Shown: piece by piece, positions 7,554 to 14,900 of the stretch
Position numbering within the stretch: position 1 is the first letter of the stretch
Layout of the letters: each line of letters starts with the position of its first letter
NCBI GenBank assembly: GCA_910588245.1
Contig: CAJUQP010000002.1
Coordinates: 62,001 to 126,000, forward strand
DNA length: 64,000 nucleotides
Reading direction: 5' to 3'
DNA from: an uncultured Muribaculaceae bacterium
GTDB lineage: Bacteria > Bacteroidota > Bacteroidia > Bacteroidales > Muribaculaceae
The notes under the pieces: generated by a model
Databases searched by the model: none
What the model was told of the DNA's origin: nothing
Seen by the model: the letters and a program-made list of their open reading frames with translations, nothing else
Translations under genes and position numbers: made by a program

Positions 7554-9743
7554 ATGTCACGTTTCCCGTTCATAAGACAGCACGACGCGATGCAGTGCGG
7601 AATCGCGTCGCTCGCCATGGTCTGCCGCCACCACGGCATGGACTACTCCCTCGACTTCCTGTCGCGCTTCTGCCACGCCACCGCGGAGGGGGTGTCGATG
7701 CTCGGCATAGCCCAGGCCGCCCGGCAACTCGGTTTCGACACCGCGGCAGTGAAGGTGACACACCGGGTGCTCGGGGAGCTGCCACTGCCGTGCATCCTGC
7801 ACTGGAACCAAACACATTTCGTGGTGCTGTACAGGATATCGCGCGACGGGAGGAGGTTCCACATCTCCGATCCCGCCGCCGGACGACGCCGTCTTGACAG
7901 GGAGGAGTTTGACAGTCACTGGATAAGCACCTCATCGGGAGGCGGGGATGCCGGCATAGCCCTCGTGCTTGAGAAGACACCGGATTTCGGCAGTATAAGG
8001 GACAGCCACGGCGAGTCGCGGTCTTTCCGGTTCCTGCTGGACTACCTGAGGGAGTACCGGCGATACCTGATCCAGATATGCGCAGGGCTGCTGCTGGGGT
8101 GCCTCCTGCAGCTGTTGATGCCCTTCCTGACACAGTCGATCGTCGACATCGGCATACGCCACCGCGACATCGGATTCATATGGCTCGTGCTCCTCGGCGA
8201 GCTGATGATCGTCGTCGGGCGCACGGCCACCGGCTTCATACGCCGCTGGCTCCTGCTCCACATATCGATGCGGGTCAACATATCGCTCGTCTCCGACTTC
8301 TTCATCAAGCTGCTCAGGCTGCCGATGTCGTTCTTCGACACCAAGCTGATGGGGGACCTCCTCCAACGTATCGGAGACCATACGCGCGTCCAGGACTTCC
8401 TGACCGGACAGGCGCTCAACGTCGTCTTCACCATCCTCAGCTTCCTGGTGTTCGGCGTGGTGCTCTTCGTCTACAACCACCTGATCTTCGCCGTCTTCGC
8501 CGCGGGGAGCCTCTGCTACGGACTCTGGATAGCCTCCTTCCTGCGGCGCCGCAAGGTGCTCGACTATGAACTGTTCGAGCAGCAGGCCGTGAACCAGAAC
8601 CGCACGTACCAGTTCATAACCTCGATGCAGGAGATAAAGCTGCAGGACTGCGAGCGGCGCCGCCGCTGGGAATGGGAGGACACCCAGGCCGACCTCTTCG
8701 CCGTGCGCATGAAGTCGCTCAGGCTCCAGCAGACGCAGGAGGCAGGCTCCATATTCATCAACGAGGTGAAGAACATCATCATAACGGTTCTCGCTGCGAC
8801 CGCAGTGATCGGCGGCCGGATGACACTCGGGGCCATGCTCGCCGTGCAGTACATCATCGGGCAGCTCAACTCCCCCGTGGCGCAGTTCATGTCGTTCATC
8901 TATTCGCTGCAGGACGTGCGCATATCGCTGGAGCGCATCAACGAGATACACTGCGGCAGGAACGAGGAGCCGGACTCCGGGCTGGCCACCGACTTCAGGG
9001 AGGGGAAATCCATAGACATCGACAGTATCGACTTCAAGTATGACCCGCACGCGCTGAAAAAGACAATAGAGGGCGTGTCGTTCCATATCCCGGAGGGGAA
9101 GGTGACGGCGATAGTCGGTGCCTCCGGGAGCGGTAAGACCACGCTCATAAAGCTGATGCTGGGATACTATCCCGTGATGTCGGGCTCGATATCCATAGCG
9201 GGACGGGATATAAATGAACACAGCCTGAGATGGTGGCGGCGGCAGTGCGGCGTGGTGATGCAGGACGGGGTGATCTTCTCCGAGTCGATAGCGCGCAACA
9301 TCGCCGTGGACGACGGGGAGGTGGACACGGAGCGTCTGGAGAGTGCTGCCAGGATAGCCTGCATCCATGACTTCGTGATGTCGCTTCCGCTGCGCTACGA
9401 CACGAAGGTGGGGAAGGACGGCGTGGGGCTGAGCCAGGGGCAGAGGCAGCGCATACTGATAGCGAGGGCCGTCTACAGGGATCCGGCTTTCATCTTCCTT
9501 GACGAGGCCACGAACTCGCTCGACGCGAAGAACGAGCGCGAGATCGTGGAGAACCTCGATAAATTTTACAAAGGACGGACGGTTGTGGTCGTGGCCCACC
9601 GGCTCTCAACCGTCAGGAATGCCGACCGGATCATAGTGCTCGACGGCGGCAAGGTGGTGGAGACAGGCGACCATGCCTCCCTGATTGCCGCGAAAGGGGC
9701 ATACTATAACCTTGTAAAAAACCAGCTTGAACTCGGGAACTGA
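7554..9743 (+). CDS. Peptidase-containing ABC transporter (C39 peptidase + TMD + ATPase)
   Basis: 729 residues in the order peptidase C39, six-helix membrane domain, ABC ATPase, the architecture of exporters that cut double-glycine leaders from bacteriocins or signal peptides during export. Catalytic residues are present: Cys15 (DAMQCGIASL), His88 (WNQTHFVVLY) and Asp106 (HISDPAAG). The ATPase has Walker A GASGSGKTTL (about 521), signature LSQGQRQR (about 624), Walker B FIFLDEAT (about 645) and the H-loop VVAHRLST. Everything needed for activity is visible. It lies 30 bp downstream of the barrel gene. No HlyD-type adaptor, peptide-modifying enzyme or double-glycine precursor was found nearby, so the substrate gene is probably elsewhere. 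It is GC-rich like its partner. Confidence 0.93.
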   Translation: MSRFPFIRQHDAMQCGIASLAMVCRHHGMDYSLDFLSRFCHATAEGVSMLGIAQAARQLGFDTAAVKVTHRVLGELPLPCILHWNQTHFVVLYRISRDGRRFHISDPAAGRRRLDREEFDSHWISTSSGGGDAGIALVLEKTPDFGSIRDSHGESRSFRFLLDYLREYRRYLIQICAGLLLGCLLQLLMPFLTQSIVDIGIRHRDIGFIWLVLLGELMIVVGRTATGFIRRWLLLHISMRVNISLVSDFFIKLLRLPMSFFDTKLMGDLLQRIGDHTRVQDFLTGQALNVVFTILSFLVFGVVLFVYNHLIFAVFAAGSLCYGLWIASFLRRRKVLDYELFEQQAVNQNRTYQFITSMQEIKLQDCERRRRWEWEDTQADLFAVRMKSLRLQQTQEAGSIFINEVKNIIITVLAATAVIGGRMTLGAMLAVQYIIGQLNSPVAQFMSFIYSLQDVRISLERINEIHCGRNEEPDSGLATDFREGKSIDIDSIDFKYDPHALKKTIEGVSFHIPEGKVTAIVGASGSGKTTLIKLMLGYYPVMSGSISIAGRDINEHSLRWWRRQCGVVMQDGVIFSESIARNIAVDDGEVDTERLESAARIACIHDFVMSLPLRYDTKVGKDGVGLSQGQRQRILIARAVYRDPAFIFLDEATNSLDAKNEREIVENLDKFYKGRTVVVVAHRLSTVRNADRIIVLDGGKVVETGDHASLIAAKGAYYNLVKNQLELGN

Positions 9744-9816
9744 CAATCAGTCAGTCGTCAGTCACTTAGTCTTTAGTCATTAGTTCTTTTGTCGTTTGTT
9801 TTTTAGCCGTTAGGTT
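9744..9816 (+). repeat. Degenerate 7-8 bp tandem repeat (AGTC/TTAGTC type)
   Basis: Directly after the transporter stop codon the sequence runs through imperfect copies of AGTC and TTAGTCA (CAGTCAGTCGTCAGTC, then CTTAGTCTTTAGTCATTAG) and decays into a T-rich tract. It has no coding potential. It may be a slippage product at the border of the GC-rich segment. Confidence 0.5.
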
Positions 9817-9828
9817 ATCGTCATTTCC

Positions 9829-9942
9829 TTACCCGGCTACGGCCCAGCCGGTGATGGTGCGCGTATTCTTTGAGAAGTTGACGCCGATGCTGACGGTCTC
9901 GCGGCTGTCGGCGGCGAATGGAAGGGCGTTGACTGATATGTT
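9829..9942 (-). pseudogene. 3' remnant of an unidentified gene
   Basis: On the minus strand a 37-codon stretch ending in a stop at 9829 reads like real protein (NALPFAADSRETVSIGVNFS and ending in TGWAVAG) and uses the same GC-rich codons as the transporter. Upstream of 9942 composition drops abruptly to AT-rich, non-coding sequence and no start is present. I read it as the tail of a gene whose 5' part was lost. The family is not recognised. In the 306-bp gap between the transporter and the sigma factor, only this and the tandem repeat stand out. Confidence 0.35.
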
Positions 9943-10049
9943 AAAATAAGTTATATATGGAAGCGGGGAAAGAGGAATATGGAGAATCTTTAGTAACTTT
10001 ACTCCCAAATATGATATCCTCACACCACGATATCGATACTTTACCTTAG

Positions 10050-10604
10050 ATGGCATACACACCCCCGATAGATGAGAAAGAGCTTGTGAAGCAGCTTCAG
10101 AATCCGAAGACAGCCTCGCAGGCGTTCGATGTCTTACTCAAGACGTATTCTCAGCCTGTCTACTGGCAGATCAGGAAGATGGTGGCCAACCATGACGATG
10201 CCAACGATCTCGTTCAGAATGTGTTTCTCAAGGCCTGGAATAATCTTCAGAACTTCCGGGGCGACGCGAAGCTTTCCACATGGCTTTTCAAGATAGGGAT
10301 CAATGAATCGATCAACTTTATAAATAAGGAGAAACAGCGTCTCCAGCTCAGTGAGGACGCTGATGAATCCTTTCTGCTCAATAATATTGAGGCCGATACA
10401 TTTTTTGACGGCGACGCGTTGCAGGAGGAACTTCTCAAAGCTGTGGCCAGATTGCCGGAGAAGCAGAAGCTTGTGTTCAACATGCGCTATTTCGATGAGA
10501 TGAAATATGAGGAGATGTCGGAGATCCTCGGCACTTCTGTCGGCGCCCTCAAGGCAAGCTATCACCATGCGGTGAAGAAAGTCTCCGACGCGCTTCTATC
10601 ATAA
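10050..10604 (+). CDS. ECF-family RNA polymerase sigma factor
   Basis: 184 residues with the two domains of an extracytoplasmic-function sigma factor. Sigma region 2 covers about 25-90 (HDDANDLVQNVFLKAW, FRGDAKLSTWLFKIG). Sigma region 4 covers about 125-180 (LPEKQKLVFNMRYFDEMKYE, then LGTSVGALKASYHHAVKK, the -35 recognition helix). Region 3 is absent, as in the family. The neighbours (membrane protein with a cytoplasmic N-terminus, Spy-like periplasmic protein, alpha-2-macroglobulin) suggest a cell-envelope stress response. A hairpin terminator and 382 bp separate it from the next gene, so it may be transcribed alone. Confidence 0.93.
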   Translation: MAYTPPIDEKELVKQLQNPKTASQAFDVLLKTYSQPVYWQIRKMVANHDDANDLVQNVFLKAWNNLQNFRGDAKLSTWLFKIGINESINFINKEKQRLQLSEDADESFLLNNIEADTFFDGDALQEELLKAVARLPEKQKLVFNMRYFDEMKYEEMSEILGTSVGALKASYHHAVKKVSDALLS

Positions 10605-10764
10605 GTCAAGCATCCGGCGCAGTTCGCCTCTCACCAGTCGTCCATTCCCGCTTGTCTCAGCTCTATCCCTATGCAGATAAGATCATTGGGGTTATGCCGG
10701 GTATGGTGTCATGACTGACTATGCCGTGCAGGAGTATATGCCGCTATTGCGTTGAAAAAGCAGA

Positions 10765-10792
10765 AAAGCCGCCGATTCACATCGGCGGCTTT
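10765..10792 (+). terminator. Intrinsic terminator after the sigma factor gene
   Basis: Twelve-bp perfect arms (10765-10776 and 10781-10792, AAAGCCGCCGAT and its complement) with a 4-nt loop, 160 nt after the sigma factor stop. The A and T ends make it usable in both directions. Confidence 0.8.
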
Positions 10793-10825
10793 CCCTCAAT
10801 AATACTTTCTAACTAACCTAACATC

Positions 10826-10888
10826 ATGAAACGATTTTCTTTACGCTATTATAACATCGTGCCCTGCCGGATGGTTCATATCTCATAA
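10826..10888 (+). CDS. Possible 20-residue leader peptide
   Basis: ATG at 10826 opens MKRFSLRYYN..., 20 codons, basic and aromatic, preceded by CTAACTAACCTAACATC and followed by an A/T-rich tract. It sits between the terminator of the sigma gene and the membrane-protein gene in a 382-bp gap that holds nothing else recognisable. It could be a regulatory leader peptide or chance. Confidence 0.2.
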   Translation: MKRFSLRYYNIVPCRMVHIS

Positions 10889-10986
10889 AAAATTTTTTTT
10901 GATTAAACTTCCGGCATACATATGTGTCAGTAATGTAACCCTCAAAAGAATCACTGACTTGAGTAGGGAAATAAAAGCTATAAAAG

Positions 10987-11472
10987 ATGCGACAAGAAGA
11001 CCAGCTCATAGAAAAATACGGCAGAGATCCCGGCTTTAGGGTGCCTGACGGCTATTTCGACGATCTCAACGCGAGGATCATGGCTAATCTGCCGCCATAT
11101 CCTGAGGTCAGGAAAGCCCCGGATCTGTCGTTGTGGCAGAGAGTCAAGCCATATGTCTATCTGGCGGCTATGTTTGCAGGAATCTGGCTGATGATGAGCG
11201 TATTTCATAAAGTCTCCGACAGTGGTACGCTGAGTCTTGACAACCCGCCTGCGGCTATTGCCGCGAGCATGGCCTCGGCCACAGACGACTTCGCGCCCTA
11301 CATCGCGCTGGAGAACGATTACGAACTCGCCAGAGAGGTCAGCGCAAACTATGATTCGATGGACGACTTCAAGGAGGATTTCGGTTATGATCTCGAGCCG
11401 GAATACGAGAGGATGGATGTCTCGGTGGCGATGCCTTCAGCGACAAATGAACATAAAACAGTGTTAATCTGA
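10987..11472 (+). CDS. Single-pass membrane protein, probable regulator of the ECF sigma factor
   Basis: 161 residues. About 50 cytoplasmic-type residues (DPGFRVPDGYFDDLNARIMA) precede one transmembrane helix (about 57-75, VYLAAMFAGIWLMMSVF). An acidic C-terminal region, presumably periplasmic, follows (ENDYELAREV, DDFKEDFGYDLEPEYE). The size, topology and position after an ECF sigma gene are those of an anti-sigma factor, but no ZAS zinc motif (HxxxCxxC) is present, so this is inference from context. Six bp separate it from the Spy-like gene. The short start motif VPDGYF is common in Bacteroidales proteins beside ECF sigma factors, as far as I recall. Confidence 0.6.
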   Translation: MRQEDQLIEKYGRDPGFRVPDGYFDDLNARIMANLPPYPEVRKAPDLSLWQRVKPYVYLAAMFAGIWLMMSVFHKVSDSGTLSLDNPPAAIAASMASATDDFAPYIALENDYELAREVSANYDSMDDFKEDFGYDLEPEYERMDVSVAMPSATNEHKTVLI

Positions 11473-11478
11473 TAGACC

Positions 11479-11943
11479 ATGGCTAAGAAACTGTTCCTTA
11501 TATTGATATTGGCCGTCTGCTGCGTGGGGTCTGTCTGCGCGCAGGAGCGCAAAGGCAAGAACCGCGAGCAGATGATGAAAGAACTCTGGGACTTCAGGCT
11601 CAAGTTCCTCGCTCAGGAGATGGAGCTTCAGGATGACCAGAAAGACCGTTTCTTTGAACTTTACAACGAGATGTGTGAGAAGAGACGTGACTGCATGAGA
11701 GAGGCCTGGAGACTTGAGAGAAAAGTAAAGAAATCAGACCAGGCTTCCGAAAGTGATTATGAGGCCGCCGCCGAGGCGATGAACAGAGCCAAGGCTGAGG
11801 ATGCGGCAATAGAGAAAAGCTATGACGAGAAATTTTCACAGTTCCTTTCCCAGAAACAGATCTACAAGATGAAGACCGCGGAAAATGAATTCCGCAAGAA
11901 AATGCAGGAGATGCGAAAGAAGAAAGGACACGGACGAAAATAA
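11479..11943 (+). CDS. Spy/CpxP-like periplasmic protein
   Basis: 154 residues with a signal peptide (MAKKLFLILILAVCCVGSVCAQ) and a wholly helical, highly charged mature part containing ELQDDQKDRFFELYNEM, similar to the LTxxQ segment of the Spy/CpxP/ZraP family, and KQIYKMKTAENEFRKKMQE. Such proteins act as periplasmic chaperones or stress sensors that dampen an envelope-stress regulator. Lying 6 bp after the putative anti-sigma gene, it could feed periplasmic folding status to that protein. The assignment rests on composition, predicted helicity and context. Confidence 0.65.
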   Translation: MAKKLFLILILAVCCVGSVCAQERKGKNREQMMKELWDFRLKFLAQEMELQDDQKDRFFELYNEMCEKRRDCMREAWRLERKVKKSDQASESDYEAAAEAMNRAKAEDAAIEKSYDEKFSQFLSQKQIYKMKTAENEFRKKMQEMRKKKGHGRK

Positions 11944-11973
11944 TATAGGTCTCTACGAAAAGATGACAAGATT

Positions 11974-14900
11974 ATGATAAAAACGAGATTTTATCACATC
12001 GGGAAGGCTGCAATGTTGGCAGCCTTTCTGTTTTTAACACCTTTGTCGCACTATGCGAATGCGTCAGCTGTGACGGCTGAATCTCAGACCCGGGGCCGGG
12101 CTGTAAAACAGGATAAAAGCAAAAGGAATACGAAAGTGAACAGATCGTCGACATTCGAGAATCCGGATTTCGCCTTTCCCGAGACAGTGGAGAAAGATGC
12201 GGAACCGATGCTCCGCAAGGCTCTTGACGCCGGCAATGGCCTGGAAGCCATGAAAGCCGCTCTGCAGCTCATCGTGGCCCGCAATATGGTCACGACCTCC
12301 TCTTTCGGACAAAATATAGCGATGCTCGACACGATGTCGGCCAAGCTGCCACAACCTTACGCATCGTTGTGCCGCCTGCTGCAGGCGAATCTTTATGACA
12401 ATATGTATTCGTCTGACCGGTGGAACTATATGCAGCGCACCCTGCCTCTCGACTCCTATCCGGAGGATCCGAAGAGCTGGAGCGGCGCCCTGTTTGCGAA
12501 GAAAGTGCTTTCTCTTGTGGCGGAGGCCACCGCTAACCCTGAAGAGGCCCGGCGCATGCCTATAGCTGAACTTGGCCCCATACTCAATAATTGGAGGGAG
12601 GCATCGCTGTCGGGTCTGTCGGTATGGGATTTCATCGTCTATGACAGCGCCGGTCTCCTTTCAGATTTCGCCGAAAGAAATATCCAGGCAGTCATACCCT
12701 TCAGGGCTGATGCCGGAAGAACCGCTCTGACGGAGGGGGAGAAGTGTGCTGAGAAAAGTAACTCTCTGATCTCCGGTCTCGTGGACTACAACCGCACCTC
12801 CGGCAATATCCCCGCACTCGCAGTGGCGGTTGAGCGCTATGCGCAGTCTATGGCAGCCGACAGACGCTCTGCCTATCTCCTCGGAGAATGTATGGCCTTG
12901 AAAGGGAGTCCTGACGCCGGACGCCTGCTCCATGATTATTTTCTTAGTCTGGACCTGAATGGCAACTACGGATCTCCTGCTGTCAGGGAAGCTTATGGGC
13001 TCATGGAGGAGTGGCTTGCAGAAAACCGCGCTTCAAGGTTCGCAAAACTTGTGGAATTCGATATCGCGAGGATCAAGGAGAGAAAGATATCAATCCATCT
13101 CCCTGATAATGTTCTTCCCGGCGACACTCTAAAAGGAACAATGGATCTTGACAACACCCCAACCGGTTATGTGTTGCTTTACAGGGTGCCCTCATCCATG
13201 CTTCCTAAAGGGGGCTTGAACCGTACATCGTTTCTTTCGAAATCAAAGTTCATAAGAAGCATAAAAGTTGATGCCGCAGGTTCGGTGCCTTTTTCCGCGA
13301 AGAGGGAATTTGTTATTCCTCCTCTGGAGGCGGGGTATTATGTGGCCATACCTTCGGCTACCCCCACGTTGTCTAAAAGATGGAGGAAAGAGGTCTCAGT
13401 ATGGTCTTTATCCACAATCAACGTGTCGGAACTCGCCCTGATTACCTCGGGCGATATGGCGGATAAGGAGGCCACACGCATTTACGTTGTCGACGGCCGC
13501 ACGCAGCGTCCTGTGGAAGGTGCTACCGTGCAATTTTTTAAAGGAGACGGCATGAAACCCGTGGCAACGCGGGTGACAAATGCCGATGGATTCTGCGGAT
13601 TTCTCGATGGCGAGAGGGTGATATGTGTGAGCAAGGGCAATGATGTGAGATGGGATCATATATATTTCTACGCGGGAGGACGTCGTTCGGAGAGTGTGGA
13701 GGCATATGCCAATATACTCACCGATCTCTCAATATACAAGCCGGGCGACACCGTAAGGTTCTCGCTCGTTGGCTGGACAAGCGAGAGTCATGACAACCGT
13801 CTGCTGAAGAATGCGCGTGTAAAGGTGTCACTCCGTGACGCCAACCGCAAGGAAGTCGACACCGTGACCCTCACTACTGACCGCTTCGGCCGTTGCGACG
13901 GAAGTTTCACGCTTCCGGAGAATGGCCTGCAGGGTAGTTACAGCTTATATCCGGAATTTGATGACTTCAAAGGTAAGATCTGGGGTATCGCGGCCTTTCA
14001 GGTGCAGGAATACAAGGCTCCAGGTTTCCTCGTCACGGTCGCTTCCGACGAGAAAAGCTCGTATTCTGTCGGTGATGTGGTAAGATTTACGGGAAAGGCG
14101 CTGACATATTCCGGTATGCCTCTTGGAGGCTGTCAGGTCTCCTACAATGTGACCTGGGAGCCTTGGTGGCGTTGGTATGACGGTGGCGGCTCAGCGTCAT
14201 ATGGTGGAACCACAACGACCGATGCTGAGGGAGTCTTTACAGTCGAGCTGCCTACGGCCAATCTTAAGGGTTCGCGTTATGAACGCGGCCTATATTCGAT
14301 TCGGGCTTCCGTCACTTCTCCTTCTGGCGAGACACAGACGGCTCCGGCATTCCGTTTCTCTCTCGGCGACGGTCTTACGGTGAATCCTTCCATACCGGAT
14401 ATCCTGGAAATCACAGGCGATACTGTCAGGTTCAACGTGCCGGTCTACGACATGCTCGGTCATCCTGTGGTGAAGACGGTAAACTATACATTGAGCGATG
14501 TCTCCACAGGAAAAGAAATAGCCGGAGGGTCTTTTACAAGTCCGATGCTCGATATGGCGGTATCGGCATTGCCGTCGGCAAGATACAGCCTGTCGTTCAG
14601 GCTTCCCGGAGATACTGTGCCGTCCGACTGTGAGGTTGCTTTGTTCAGGAAGGGGGATTCCCGTCCGCCATATGCCACCCCCTTATGGCTCCCCGAGCGG
14701 AAGATTGTCTGCAAGGATGGCGCATCTGAGGTAGAGATCAAGGTCGGAAGCGGATTCAAGGGGAGCTGGATACTTTGCGAGGTGTCGGATGAGAACGGTT
14801 TCATATCCCGAAGATGGCTGCAGGCCGACGGGGAGAATATTTCAGTGCCGGTAAAGGCCCCTTCGGCGAAATCACGTGTCTGGGCTACATTCTGCGGTAT

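Noticed and set aside
7932..9599. Long minus-strand open frame of 555 codons
   Set aside because: It lies entirely opposite the C39 ABC transporter, whose domains are unmistakable. GC-rich third positions create long antisense frames; its translation has no recognisable domain.
10605..10760. Minus-strand protein-like tail (NDLICIGIELRQAGMDDW then stop at about 10633)
   Set aside because: Only about 25 codons lie between stops, no start, and no matching composition break; too short to call a gene remnant.
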